From CADEER01 sp965216585 (GTDB lineage Bacteria > Desulfobacterota > Binatia > HRBIN30 > CADEER01), in the NCBI GenBank assembly GCA_965216585.1, contig CBDCGC010000003.1:2604001-2668000 (forward strand): a stretch of DNA of 64,000 nucleotides, in the 5' to 3' direction. Every line of letters begins with the position of its first letter. Within the stretch, counting starts at the first letter, position 1. Positions 1 through 10,392 of the stretch are shown here, piece after piece. A program made the position numbers and the translations under genes. The notes under the pieces are model-generated. The model had not been told where the DNA came from, ran no database searches, and saw only the letters and a list, made by a program, of their open reading frames with translations.

Positions 1-736
1 CGGACAAGCCAATGCGCTCGTGATTGAGCTGGGTCGTGATCAGCTTCCAGCCGCCGTTGACGTCGCCGACGACCCAATGCGCGGGAGCCCGCGCGTCGTT
101 GTAGTGCGTCACGCAAGTGGTGTTGCCCGCCACCGTGTGGATCGGCCCCCACTCGAACCCCGGCTGATCCGTCGGCACCATGATGATCGAGATGCCCTCG
201 TGCTTCGGCGCTTCGCTATCCGTGCGACAAGCCAACCAGATGTAGTCTGCGTCGTTGGCGCCACTGGTGAACACCTTCTGGCCGTTGATCACCCACTCGT
301 CGCCATCGCGCACCGCTGCCGTCTTCAAGGATGCGAGATCCGTCCCCGACTCCGGCTCGGTGTAGCCGATGGCAAAGTGACACTCGCCGGCGAGGATGCG
401 CGGAACGAAAGTAGAGCGTTGCTCCTCCGTGCCGAGGACCTGCAACGTCGGCGCCACCGTGCTCAGCGTCACAAAGGGATACGGCGCTCCGGCTCGGCGC
501 AACTCGTCGAAGAAAATCAGTTGCTCGCAGGCGCCGAAGCCGCGACCGCCGAGCTCTTTCGGAAATCCGACGCCGAGCCATCCGTCGGCGCCCATCTGCC
601 GGATGGTTTCGCGGTAGACATCCCCGCCCTCGAAAGCACTGCCACAGCGCTGGCGTGCCGGTGTCATCAGCTCGCCGAAATACGCTCGCAGCTCGTCGCG
701 CAAGAGCACCTGATCTTGTGAATAGTCGACGTACAC
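1..736 (-). CDS. acyl-CoA dehydrogenase, C-terminal part beyond window
   Basis: Translation of the minus strand gives a flavin acyl-CoA dehydrogenase, the enzyme that makes the alpha,beta double bond in acyl-CoA oxidation. Visible family features, in order, are the N-terminal helical domain (DQVLLRDELRAYF), the 'GWLGVGFPKELGG' segment, the FAD/substrate middle-domain motif FAIGYTEPESGTDLASL, then INGQKVFTSGA. The frame runs off position 1, so about 245 residues are present and the C-terminal catalytic-base domain is missing. The start is taken as GTG at 736 because it gives a normal N-terminus (VYVDYSQDQVLL). The frame stays open upstream and no strong Shine-Dalgarno is visible, so the start is moderately sure. 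It is divergent from the sulfatase gene. Confidence 0.9.
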   Translation of the reverse strand, partial: MYVDYSQDQVLLRDELRAYFGELMTPARQRCGSAFEGGDVYRETIRQMGADGWLGVGFPKELGGRGFGACEQLIFFDELRRAGAPYPFVTLSTVAPTLQVLGTEEQRSTFVPRILAGECHFAIGYTEPESGTDLASLKTAAVRDGDEWVINGQKVFTSGANDADYIWLACRTDSEAPKHEGISIIMVPTDQPGFEWGPIHTVAGNTTCVTHYNDARAPAHWVVGDVNGGWKLITTQLNHERIGLS

Positions 737-925
737 GATTGCGGCCGAGACGGAAGGGACGCAAGACGCGGCACCTGTGAGCGGGCGCGCCTTCCCTCTC
801 CCGACTCAAGAGCTCAACGCTATCTCGATCGGACCAGGGCCGCCAGAAGGGGCCGATCCCTCCCCTCATCGGACCGCGTCGATTCTAAGATTTTTGCTGC
901 GTCTCTCGGATACTTGCAAATTTTC

Positions 926-955
926 TTGACAGCGGTGCAAGCACCTGCGTATCGA
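926..955 (+). promoter_or_regulatory. candidate sigma70-type promoter for the sulfatase gene
   Basis: TTGACA at 926-931 and TATCGA at 950-955 are separated by 18 bases and lie 27 bases before the ATG at 982. Between them is the perfect interrupted palindrome GGTGC-AA-GCACC (934-945), a possible operator. The -10 match is imperfect, so the promoter is inferred from motif shape only. Confidence 0.35.
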
Positions 956-981
956 CTCAGATAGTCGGGACATTCTGACGG

Positions 982-2862
982 ATGACGATTCACCTCCGCT
1001 TTCTCTGGTTGCTACTGATCGCGTCCGGGCTACAGGCGGCACAGCCCGAGCGACCCAACATCGTCCTCGTCATCGGGGACGACCACGGTTGGCCGTATTA
1101 CAGCTTCATGGAGAGCCCCCAGACGTTTGCGACAAACGCCGGCGCCATGTCAGCCCAGGAGCTGTCACCGACACCGAATCTTCAGGCGCTGGCCGCCGCG
1201 GGTGTTACGTTTACCCGCGGATACTCCACCGCCTCCGTTTGTCTCCCCGCCCTGCGTACCCTGCTATCCGCGTCCGGGCTGCATACGAACCAGTGGAACG
1301 AACAGCACGATCGGCTCACAGCTCTTACCGGCTCACGGCCGTATCGCTGGGGAACCGAATCGCGCTTTTTCAGAACCCTTCCACGCGAGCTAGGACGTCA
1401 CGGGTACGCGTCATGGGAGGGCGGCAAGCACTGGGCCGGGAGCTTCGAAGACGGCGGATTCACGCATGGACTGGCACTGGTTGCACAACCACTCTTCAAC
1501 AGAGACCCGGAACTGGGTGGTCAACTTTTCGGCCGCGAGGATTGGAGCACGGCAACCTGCGGATCGACCGGGGGTCTCGCGCAACCGTGTCCGGCGCTCG
1601 ACCCACTGCGTGACTTCCTCGACGAGAACGGCACAGCGCCTTTCTTCGTATGGTTTGCCCCCCTACTCCCTCACCAACCCTACGACGCACCAACAGAGTA
1701 CAAGCAACCGTATTGGGATTTGGGCCTCTCTGCCGTAGCCGCGGGGCACTTTGCCAACATCCGCTGGTTCGACGAGCTCTTGGGCGAATTGATCGGCGAG
1801 TTGGACCGACGCGGCCTGCGTGAAAACACCCTGATCATCTACGTGTCGGACAACGGCTGGGGAGTCGACCTGCAAAACTTTCCCGGCAACGGCAAAGGAA
1901 AGGGAACCCCCTACGATCTGGGTACGCGCACGCCGATCATCTTTGCCGGGCTTCCGGGGATCATCCCCGCGGTCTACGATGATCTCGTTTCGATCAGCGA
2001 CATCGCACCGACGATCCTCAGCTATGTCGAAGGAGCGAAGAGTCCTGCGGAAAACGTTGGCCTCGACCTGCGGGCGCGAATCGAGGGCGGCCCGCCGATC
2101 GCCAGAGAGCGTCTGATCAACCACTACGACGGCGATCAGATCGTCGACATGCCGTGGAAGTACATTCGCTGGCCGGATGGCAGTGAAGAACTGTACGATA
2201 TCAATGTAGACCCATTGGAATTCACCGACCTGGCCGCCGCCAACCCGGATGTCGTTACGCAGATGCGCGACCTGGCCGACACCGACCTCGCGACGTTTGC
2301 GAATCTCCCCACGCAACCCGAGATCTTCGGTCGCCTGGTGGATTCGGCGGGCGAGCCGATTTCAGGCCGTGAATTCACCTACGGCAGGGGCCCATCGCGC
2401 ATTCAGGTAATGAGCGACCGCAACGGCATGTTTCTCATCGGGCCGACCGCACTTGGCGATCAGAGGTTGCGCGCCCGCGGCGACCGTTCAGTCACCTGGG
2501 CAGGCTCGCGGTTGACGACGGCACCGGCGGGAATGTCCGGTTTGGTTTTCGAGCTGAATGGTACCCGCAAGGCGCGAGATCTCGATGTCGATGTCGGTGG
2601 CCGCATCGTCGGTCGTATCGTCGATGCACTCAGCGGCGCACCCGTCCCCGGTGCACGTGTGCGCTTGCGTGGTTCTTCCATCCGCAGTGCACTGCAAAGC
2701 CACACGGATGACCGCGGGAACTACCGATTCGAGGCACTGCCGGCCGGAGAATTTCGGCTTACCGTCAAAGCGCGCGGGTATCGCGTTCCCGGCCGCCGCG
2801 GCATCGCACTCGTATCGACAGACGAACTCCTCACCGTCAACCTGGCAGCGCAGCGGCGCTAG
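982..2862 (+). CDS. secreted sulfatase with C-terminal carboxypeptidase-regulatory-like domains
   Basis: 626-residue type I sulfatase family protein. An N-terminal signal peptide ends near LQAA (residue 20). Metal-site residues DDH lie at 33-35, the formylglycine-type loop begins at Cys87, and YVSDNGWG lies near residue 290. The loop reads C87-L-P-A-L-R92, whereas the family consensus is C/S-x-P-x-R. The cysteine and proline are kept, but the arginine sits one residue late. From about residue 450 two carboxypeptidase-regulatory-like beta-sandwich units follow (FGRLVDSAGEPISG and GGRIVGRIVDALSGAPVPGA). Such folds are usually extracellular accessory domains. The likely role is periplasmic or extracellular sulfate-ester hydrolysis; the substrate is unknown. 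The next gene starts 10 bases after the stop. Confidence 0.88.
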   Translation: MTIHLRFLWLLLIASGLQAAQPERPNIVLVIGDDHGWPYYSFMESPQTFATNAGAMSAQELSPTPNLQALAAAGVTFTRGYSTASVCLPALRTLLSASGLHTNQWNEQHDRLTALTGSRPYRWGTESRFFRTLPRELGRHGYASWEGGKHWAGSFEDGGFTHGLALVAQPLFNRDPELGGQLFGREDWSTATCGSTGGLAQPCPALDPLRDFLDENGTAPFFVWFAPLLPHQPYDAPTEYKQPYWDLGLSAVAAGHFANIRWFDELLGELIGELDRRGLRENTLIIYVSDNGWGVDLQNFPGNGKGKGTPYDLGTRTPIIFAGLPGIIPAVYDDLVSISDIAPTILSYVEGAKSPAENVGLDLRARIEGGPPIARERLINHYDGDQIVDMPWKYIRWPDGSEELYDINVDPLEFTDLAAANPDVVTQMRDLADTDLATFANLPTQPEIFGRLVDSAGEPISGREFTYGRGPSRIQVMSDRNGMFLIGPTALGDQRLRARGDRSVTWAGSRLTTAPAGMSGLVFELNGTRKARDLDVDVGGRIVGRIVDALSGAPVPGARVRLRGSSIRSALQSHTDDRGNYRFEALPAGEFRLTVKARGYRVPGRRGIALVSTDELLTVNLAAQRR

Positions 2863-2872
2863 TTGCTCGCGC

Positions 2873-3337
2873 ATGTACAACCGATTCATCAACTGGTTTT
2901 CGGCGACTCCGGCGGGTACCTGGATCGTCAAGCACTTCGCCGCCAAGCTCGACCCGCTGATCTTCAAGGCGACCAATGGCCGTTTCACTTCGACCGGCGT
3001 TCCGACTCTGCCGATGCTGACCCTGACCTCGACCGGCCGGAAGTCGGGCAAGCCGCGCGACACTCAACTCGTCTACGTCGAAGACGGAGACGACATGGTG
3101 GTAGTTGCCAGCGCCATGGGACAAGCTCGCCATCCCGACTGGCGCTACAACATCGAAGCCAACCCAGAGGTCGAGGTGCAAGTCCGCGGTGAGGTGCTAC
3201 GCGCCACCGCCAGCGTGCTCAGCGACGAGGAGAAGGCGGTGTTCTGGCCACTGATCAAAGAAACCATCCCGCAGATGAGCACCTATGAGAAGCGCACCGA
3301 CCGCAACATCCGCGTCTTTCGACTGCGGCGCTCATAG
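2873..3337 (+). CDS. nitroreductase/deazaflavin-dependent oxidoreductase family (DDN-like)
   Basis: 154-residue protein starting at ATG 2873 (MYNRFINWFSATPAG), 10 bases after the sulfatase stop and so probably co-transcribed. It matches the small split-barrel family of F420- or FMN-binding oxidoreductases. Typical landmarks are LTLTSTGRKSGKPRDTQLVYVEDGD, the ASAMGQARHPDWRYNIEANPEVEVQV block and a C-terminal R-x2-RVFRL. Earlier in-frame ATGs overlap the sulfatase and do not fit the family. The cofactor and substrate cannot be told from sequence. It ends 6 bases inside the convergent DUF2071 gene. Confidence 0.8.
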   Translation: MYNRFINWFSATPAGTWIVKHFAAKLDPLIFKATNGRFTSTGVPTLPMLTLTSTGRKSGKPRDTQLVYVEDGDDMVVVASAMGQARHPDWRYNIEANPEVEVQVRGEVLRATASVLSDEEKAVFWPLIKETIPQMSTYEKRTDRNIRVFRLRRS

Positions 3338-4084
3338 AAGCTTCTCCAACGGCTGCAGCGGCCAGACCACGACGTCGAGACGCCGGCTGTAGTGCACGAG
3401 CTCGGGGGCACTGTCGGGCGCGATGCCCCAAGCAGCCACGAGGTCGTTGCGCTGGATCGATACCGTCGCCCTCTGCAGAGGCCACGGGTGGTGGTGCACC
3501 TCGGCGCGGTAGAGATCTCCCCCGGGCGAACGAGCGTAGAGGCAGTAACGCTCGCTAAGCCAGTGCTCGAGGCTACCGGGCGTCGAGCGGTACACATCCG
3601 ACGCCGGCTCGTACTCGGCGGCAAAACCGACGTTGCCGGGGCGCCGCAGCGAGTGGTAGGATACACGCTGTCCTTCGGTCTCCGCCGCCATCTGGGCGTT
3701 GAAGTAGGGTAGAAAGAAGAAACGCCGAGCCGCCCACACGGCCAGCGGATTGCCAGCGTCGAGCGAGAAGAACCAAACCCCCGGTTTGCCGTCGCGCTTC
3801 ACGTAGGTGCGCAGGTTGAGCTCGGGAAAGGCGGAGATCCACGGAAGGTCCGGCAACGGACGCCGCATGACGCCGCGCATGACGAACGGCACGACGCCGA
3901 GCCAAGCCGAACCGTCCATCTCGTCGACCTCGAGGGAGGCGGGGATGTGCGGGCGCAATTGCGCGGCGGGAACGCGCCAGTGAGCGAAGAGCAGCTCGCA
4001 CCACGACTGGCGCCATTTCCACTCGCCCCTCGGCAGCGGCCAGGGTCTGTGTTCGACCACGTCCAGGGCGGAATGTCGTTTCAT
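3332..4084 (-). CDS. DUF2071 (YqjF-like) family protein
   Basis: 250-residue protein with the DUF2071 pattern: WCELLFAHWRVPAAQLRPHIP near residue 27, WLGVVPFVMRGV near 62, FPELNLRTYV near 88, and GVWFFSLDAGNPLAVWAAR near 103. The family is widespread and its biochemical role is not established. It is convergent with the deazaflavin-type oxidoreductase and overlaps it by 6 bases. The GFA-domain gene lies immediately upstream on the same strand, 23 bases away, so the two may form an operon. Confidence 0.85.
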   Translation of the reverse strand: MKRHSALDVVEHRPWPLPRGEWKWRQSWCELLFAHWRVPAAQLRPHIPASLEVDEMDGSAWLGVVPFVMRGVMRRPLPDLPWISAFPELNLRTYVKRDGKPGVWFFSLDAGNPLAVWAARRFFFLPYFNAQMAAETEGQRVSYHSLRRPGNVGFAAEYEPASDVYRSTPGSLEHWLSERYCLYARSPGGDLYRAEVHHHPWPLQRATVSIQRNDLVAAWGIAPDSAPELVHYSRRLDVVVWPLQPLEKLL

Positions 4085-4107
4085 CGCTCGCTCGAGAGGA
4101 ACCCGCG

Positions 4108-4518
4108 TTACGGCTGGCCGTCAAAACACTTCGTGCCGTCCGCGATCGGCACCCACGGATCTTTGTTCTTCACCCAAACGTGCATGTCCGGCTGCAACCA
4201 CGTCGTATCGTCGAGCGTTCCCGCTTTCACGTTGACGACTCCCTCCATGTAGGTCGGATTGTGATAGATGCGGTTGCCGCACTGCGGGCAGAATAGACAC
4301 TCGATGGCGCGCCCGCTGTCACTCTGGCGCGAGAACGACCGCAGCTCACCGGCGGTGACGCGAAACGCCTTCTTCTCGACCACCAAGCTCATGCCGAAGG
4401 CACTGCCCGACTGCCGTTTGCACTCGCTGCAGTGACAGACGGCGAGCGCCAGGGGCGTTGCGGTGACCTCGTAGCGAACGCCACCGCATTGGCATCCTCC
4501 TGATCTCGTTTCGAACAC
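4108..4518 (-). CDS. GFA / CENP-V domain protein
   Basis: 136-residue GFA-family protein, a zinc-binding beta fold first known from glutathione-dependent formaldehyde-activating enzyme. The zinc ligands are visible: CQCGG near the N-terminus, CHCSECKRQSG, and CPQCGNRIY. The start is GTG at 4518 because AGGAGG sits 7 bases upstream and the longer open frame (to 4596) adds unconserved sequence. The actual substrate of this member is unknown; many GFA proteins do not act on formaldehyde. It precedes the DUF2071 gene. Confidence 0.85.
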   Translation of the reverse strand: MFETRSGGCQCGGVRYEVTATPLALAVCHCSECKRQSGSAFGMSLVVEKKAFRVTAGELRSFSRQSDSGRAIECLFCPQCGNRIYHNPTYMEGVVNVKAGTLDDTTWLQPDMHVWVKNKDPWVPIADGTKCFDGQP

Positions 4519-4744
4519 CTGAAATCCTCCTACCCTGTCTCGCGCCGCGGTCGTCGATCCGTCTGGTCGCCGCTCTGCCGGCACGGGGATGTGCACGATC
4601 GATCTCTGCCGCTAGCGTGCAAGACGATAGACCATCGAGCACACGCCGTCTGCAACGTCGAGAATCGTCAGATTCGCGTGTTTCAACGACCGTCCAATCC
4701 CGCCTATCCCGCCACATGGACTCCCCCGGCGATGCGGGCTAGAA

Positions 4745-6156
<1,412 letters not shown>

Positions 6157-6160
<4 letters not shown>

Positions 6161-6771
6161 GCAATCTGGTACCCGTCACAGGCGCCTGCGGCCGGCCGGT
6201 TCCGCTGCGCGGCAACGACATCGACACCGACCGCATCATACCGGCGCGTTTCATGAAAGCCGTCACCTTCGACGGGCTCGGCGAGTTGGCGTTCTACGAC
6301 GAGCGCTTCGCCGCCGACGGTGCGCAGAAAGACCACGTCATGAACGACCCGCGCTTCATCGCCAAGGGCGACCGCATCGCCGTCGTCAACAAGAACTTCG
6401 GCTGCGGCTCGTCGCGCGAGCACGCGCCTCAGGCACTGTTGCGCTGGGGCATCAAGGCGATCATCGGCGAGAGCTTCGCCGACATCTTCTACGGCAACTG
6501 CATCGCCAACGGCATGCCGGTGGCGACGGCTGACTCGGCCGTCGTCGAAAAGCTACTTGCAGCGATCGAAGAAGACCCGGCGCAAGCCCTCGACTTCGAC
6601 GTCGCCGAACGCACGGCTACCTACCGCGGCGAATCCTATTCGTTGACCATCCCCGACGGAGTGCGCCAGCAATTGCTCGACGGCACCTGGGATGCAACGC
6701 GGGTCTTGCTCGCCGCGGCCGCGCAAGTACGCACGACAGCAGCCGAGCTACCCTACGTCACCGGTTTCTGA
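6157..6771 (+). CDS. leuD: 3-isopropylmalate dehydratase small subunit
   Basis: 204-residue swivel-domain subunit that completes the LeuCD isomerase. It shows DIDTDRIIPARFMKAVTF near the N-terminus and the substrate-recognition segment NKNFGCGSSREHAPQAL. The start ATG at 6157 overlaps the leuC stop by 4 bases. The length is normal for bacterial LeuD. No other leucine gene is next to it, because the following gene is convergent. Confidence 0.97.
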
Positions 6772-6777
6772 GCGCGA

Positions 6778-7923
6778 TCAGGCGTCCGGCTCGATCAAAT
6801 CCCGCCAATCGGGCCCATCGCTGAGAAAGTCGCGCAGCCAGGCGCGCAGGCCGATTCCATCGATCTCGACCCGGTCGAAATCGGCGGTGACGCCATCGGG
6901 GCCAACCCCGGCACCGAGCAAGATCACGTGGCTGGCGCCTTGCACAAAGTAGCGCTTGAAGCGATCGGGCTGGCGGCTTTGGATTTCACCTGAAACATCG
7001 AGCAGCAGATCGCGGTAGGCATCACCTTCCATGTTGAGAAAGCCACTGATGACGAAGTCGTTGAGGTAGCTGAACAGTGCGACGCGCAGTTGTGAGTCGT
7101 TGTCGAGCGCCCAGTCCGTCAAGAAGGCAGGTTGCTGGAAGCACTCGTCGCAAGCGGTGACGATGAACTCCTGGAACCGCCAATTGTCGCGCCGCTCGTT
7201 GACCGAGTCGACGTCGTCGTTGTTCTGCACGCCGGGGCCGGAGTCGTTCAACACCAACATCGGCGTGTCGGGGTAGGCAACCCGCATGACGCCGTAGCCG
7301 GGAAAGGTGCCGAAACCGCCGGCGCTGCTGCCGCTGACGACGATTTCGCTAGGGGCGGGAAAGTTGTCGCGCATGACGTCGATGGCGGCCGAGAGATTGA
7401 CCTGGCCGCGGTGGTAGACCGTCCCCCGGTCGTATTCGACGACGTTGTCTCCCGAGAAGACCGAGCCGTCGCAGTAGGGCACGTAGAGCACGTTCCACCC
7501 GTCGAACGGATTGTCGGGATTCGACGTAGCGAAGATGCCGCCCTGGAAGACCGCCAGCGGAGCGATGGGATCGGATGTCGTCTTGGCGCCGAACTGCGTC
7601 TCGCCAAAGCAGCTCTCCTCGTCCCAACAACCACCGCCGCCCTCGAGGTAAAAGAGCACCTTGTCGTTGGTCCCGGGCCTGACATAGACCTTGTAGGGTG
7701 TACCGAACAGACACTTCGGACCGTCATCGCTGAGCGCGAAGTCATAGCGCATCCAGGCGTCTTCCTGAGTGGGTGCCGGAACGTCACGCCCCAGGTACTG
7801 GCCTAGTCCGACCGCCTCGAGCTGCTCGATCAGCCCCTGCGCGACGACGGCGTCGTTGTCGTCGTCGCCGCCGCAGGCGACCATCGACAAACTGATTGCA
7901 ACTACCAAGCACTTTATACGCAT
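6778..7923 (-). CDS. pectin-acetylesterase-like lipoprotein
   Basis: 381-residue predicted lipoprotein. The N-terminal signal ends in a lipobox (SLSMVAC17). The mature part follows the pectinacetylesterase/Notum alpha-beta hydrolase pattern: VLFYLEGGGGCWDEESC, then VLYVPYCDGSVFSGDN, and the nucleophile elbow GSSAGGFG. A DSGPG loop follows. The family deacylates O-acetyl or O-acyl esters, and the substrate here is unknown. It converges on leuD, 6 bases from its stop. Confidence 0.85.
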   Translation of the reverse strand: MRIKCLVVAISLSMVACGGDDDNDAVVAQGLIEQLEAVGLGQYLGRDVPAPTQEDAWMRYDFALSDDGPKCLFGTPYKVYVRPGTNDKVLFYLEGGGGCWDEESCFGETQFGAKTTSDPIAPLAVFQGGIFATSNPDNPFDGWNVLYVPYCDGSVFSGDNVVEYDRGTVYHRGQVNLSAAIDVMRDNFPAPSEIVVSGSSAGGFGTFPGYGVMRVAYPDTPMLVLNDSGPGVQNNDDVDSVNERRDNWRFQEFIVTACDECFQQPAFLTDWALDNDSQLRVALFSYLNDFVISGFLNMEGDAYRDLLLDVSGEIQSRQPDRFKRYFVQGASHVILLGAGVGPDGVTADFDRVEIDGIGLRAWLRDFLSDGPDWRDLIEPDA

Positions 7924-8221
7924 GATTTTGTACCCCCGGGGATAAACTGCGAGCCGCTATCGATAGCCGCTCGGCAGGGAAAGGAAAAGCCACGGCCCAG
8001 CCATAGCAAAGCTGGTTACCGGTGGTGGATCGCCTCGAAAATCTCCACGCGCTACGCGCGAGATCATCCCTCCTCTCCCTGATGGGAAAGGATTGAGGTG
8101 AGGGCGATTGAACAGCGCCGGAAGCCCTCCGACTACCTCCCTCGCATGATGCCCGAACAAAATCAAAGACAGCCACTGCGGGACCGCCCGCCGACCTAAC
8201 CGCAGCGATTTCCACTACAGC
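7924..8221. other. intergenic stretch, no gene supported
   Basis: Only unconserved shadow frames are seen. At about 8067-8106 there is a 'tcctctccctgatgggaaag' type block followed by gattgaggtgaggg, with the look of a dispersed intergenic repeat. No second copy was found in this window. Confidence 0.4.
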
Positions 8222-8923
8222 CTACAGCTCGTCCAGGATCTGCGCCTTCTTCCGCGAGAACTCATCCTCGTTTATCAGTCCGTCTTCTCGTAGCCTCTCT
8301 AGGGTCCGGAGCCGGTCGTTGATGGGTGATCTGGCTGAATTGAGGGGCTCTCGTTCTTGTCCTTCCACGAACTCAACGGCCACACCTTCGGCGAATGTAT
8401 CCCCGTCGGGCTCCACATGGTAGGTGGCGTTGATTACTCCATCTGCGTTGAAGCCGTACACTTCCCGTGCTCGCCGCCGAAGCCTTTCGTACATCTCTGA
8501 TAGAGACGCATCTGGAGTCGAGGGGAGCTTGGTTGTCCGTGTCCCGGTGATTGCGCCAACCACAGCGCGTCCTAGGTCTACGCGAACGACGTTGGTCGTA
8601 TCCACCGAAACCATACCTAGAATTCGGTGCGGTTGGCTGATCGTCCCGGCCGTAACGATAACGTCCCGCAACGGCTTCCAGGTTGGTACGTCCGGCTTAT
8701 CCGGGCCCTCGTAGCCAGGGGTGTTTCTTAATCTCTCATGAGCAGCCGCTGCGGCCGCCTGTTCCGTTTCCGGCGACCGGATTTGGTATGCAGAAAGTGG
8801 CACAGCTGCTTGCGGCTTGGTGCCTTCGCTGGGCTTCACAGTGCGGATGCGAGGTCCGCAACCACCGAGAATTGCGAAAACACAGAGCGCGGTGGTCGCT
8901 ACTCGTATGATCACTTTCGACAT
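8222..8923 (-). CDS. lipoprotein with YbjQ-like and SHOCT domains
   Basis: 233-residue protein with a signal sequence and lipobox-like end (FAILGGC22). After a linker, the middle part (about residues 80-180: VIVTAGTISQPHRILGMVSVDTTN to YGFNADGVINATYHVEPDG) resembles the YbjQ / DUF74 'heavy-metal-binding' fold, including the ALxxxA-type 'INATYHVEPDGD' edge. The last 30 residues (RLRTLERLREDGLINEDEFSRKKAQIL) form a SHOCT short helical domain. SHOCT often sits at the ends of oligomeric or membrane-linked proteins. Function unknown. Confidence 0.7.
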   Translation of the reverse strand: MSKVIIRVATTALCVFAILGGCGPRIRTVKPSEGTKPQAAVPLSAYQIRSPETEQAAAAAAHERLRNTPGYEGPDKPDVPTWKPLRDVIVTAGTISQPHRILGMVSVDTTNVVRVDLGRAVVGAITGTRTTKLPSTPDASLSEMYERLRRRAREVYGFNADGVINATYHVEPDGDTFAEGVAVEFVEGQEREPLNSARSPINDRLRTLERLREDGLINEDEFSRKKAQILDEL

Positions 8924-9062
8924 TCCCGCTTGAGCCCGCCTCTTAGTCTATAGTTCAACCGACCAGCACGACCGGAAACACCTCCCATCCCACATCCTCT
9001 CATGGGCCTCCACGTCTCGCCAGCGGACTGAAGAAGTTCCGGTGTCGATCACACGTCTCAGG

Positions 9063-9803
9063 CTACGACGAGGCATCAGTCCGCAGTCTCGCAAGGAGAT
9101 TCCGAGTCAAAATTCCGTCCCGAAACTGGCCAACGTCCCCCTGGTACTTCTTCAATGCAGCGCCGGTCTTAGGCCCCATCACGCCATCCGGCAGACCGGC
9201 TGCATAGCCTTTCGCGTTTAGTAGCTCCTGCGCTTCCCGGATCTCGCTCGCAGTAAGTCCTGGCGCTGCCCCGGAAGATTCTTCGCGTTGAAGGAGCTGT
9301 AGATCGCTTATTTCGCAGCGGCTTGATTTCGCCTGGCTGTGAATAAAGCCCATACTGAAGTTCCGAATACGGCGTGTGCTCCCAGCCTTGAAACGCTCGT
9401 AGATCGTTCGGGTATTGCTATCGATTCTGGTACCGCTTGGAGCGAAGTGGACACACGTGACCTCAATGTCGCGCACTCCGTAACTCGTCGGATTGGTTAC
9501 GGTGAAGTCTGCTTCCATCACACTGCCGAAACCTTCTTTACGCCACCTGAAATCAAGCTTGAGCTGTCGAAGGACTCGGTCCTTTGCCTCCCACCGAGAC
9601 TCTTGTCCCCGGTCACCAACACGGCCTGAGTCGCGCACGCTGGAGCGTCTGGGTCTCTTCCCTCCCGTGGAAGGGTCCTCCACGCTGCCGAGCGCAAGTA
9701 GAGAAAACACGACGACCGCTCCCACCGATGCAACGTGGCGATCCGCGCCACTACTGCTCCTGCCGAGAAGCATGGTCGCGGCGTCTACGAACTGCCGCCA
9801 CAT
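9063..9803 (-). CDS. membrane-anchored peptidoglycan-binding-domain protein, N-terminus uncertain
   Basis: The last 60 residues are a PG_binding_1 domain (ASEIREAQELLNAKGYAAGL, PDGVMGPKTGAALKKYQ). A hydrophobic stretch near residue 25-43 (VASVGAVVVFSLLALGSV) is a likely signal anchor. The middle (residues 80-170) is a beta-rich segment of unknown family with KLDFRWRKEGFGSVMEADFTVTNPTSYGVRDIEV, reminiscent of an FxLYD-type fold. The first residues are encoded inside the end of the truncated IS4-like remnant (overlap with 9751-10392). The present start (ATG 9803 or 9773) may therefore have been created by the insertion, with the original N-terminus lost. Confidence 0.65.
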   Translation of the reverse strand: MWRQFVDAATMLLGRSSSGADRHVASVGAVVVFSLLALGSVEDPSTGGKRPRRSSVRDSGRVGDRGQESRWEAKDRVLRQLKLDFRWRKEGFGSVMEADFTVTNPTSYGVRDIEVTCVHFAPSGTRIDSNTRTIYERFKAGSTRRIRNFSMGFIHSQAKSSRCEISDLQLLQREESSGAAPGLTASEIREAQELLNAKGYAAGLPDGVMGPKTGAALKKYQGDVGQFRDGILTRNLLARLRTDASS

Positions 9804-10392
9804 GTCGCCCGGGCGTCCTTGGAATACCCAGAACCATCAACGCAATCAGCCGCAACTGTGGATAGGCTCCCGGGGCTCGCCCGCTCTTCGGCCGGCCGAA
9901 CTCTCGCTCGTTCTCCTCGGTGTCTTGGACACGCAGCGTCGTTCCGTCAACCCCGTAGACCGCCAGCCCTCGCCAGCGCTGCGCGTCGGCGGACTCCACC
10001 GACCAACGCTGTGCCGTGGACTCGAACAGCGCACGCAGGGGCTGTGCCCCAAGCCGGCTACGTGCCTGGGCTATGGCGCTGCTGGTAACCGAAACGCCTG
10101 GCCCCCCAGTACGTCGCTCTCCCGAGCCAGAATCACCGTCGGGGAGCACCAGCTCCAGGTGGTGAACGACCTCGGTGACCGAACGATCTCGCAGCAACGC
10201 CATCCCGATCACCAGCCAGACGACGAATTCGGCAGGCAGCTTCCTGCGACGCACTGTGGCTGCACCGTTGGCCTCCAAGATGCGTTCAACCCAATCGGAG
10301 TCCAGGCTGCGGGCAAAAAGCTCAAAGCTATCGGCGCGACCCTCTTCGCCGACCTGATGAAGCTCGCTTGCTAGATCCACCATCTCCACCAC
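9751..10392 (-). pseudogene. IS4-family transposase, truncated after the first catalytic block
   Basis: The N-terminal half of an IS4-type DDE transposase. The IS4 N-terminal domain is clear (LDSDWVERILEANG, RRRKLPAEFVVWLVIGMALL, DRSVTEVVHHLELVLP), followed by VYGVDGTTLRVQDT with the first catalytic Asp and then PQLRLIALMVL. Homology stops near position 9835. The rest of the frame (GIPRTPGRHVAAVRRR) belongs to flanking DNA. Second D and E blocks are absent, so it cannot be active. The start overlaps the DUF6788 ORF by 65 bases, suggesting the two belong to one element. Confidence 0.8.

Noticed and set aside
216..869. 217-codon minus-strand ORF as the real gene at the left edge
   Set aside because: It is another frame; the acyl-CoA dehydrogenase frame has clear motifs and an open path to the window edge.
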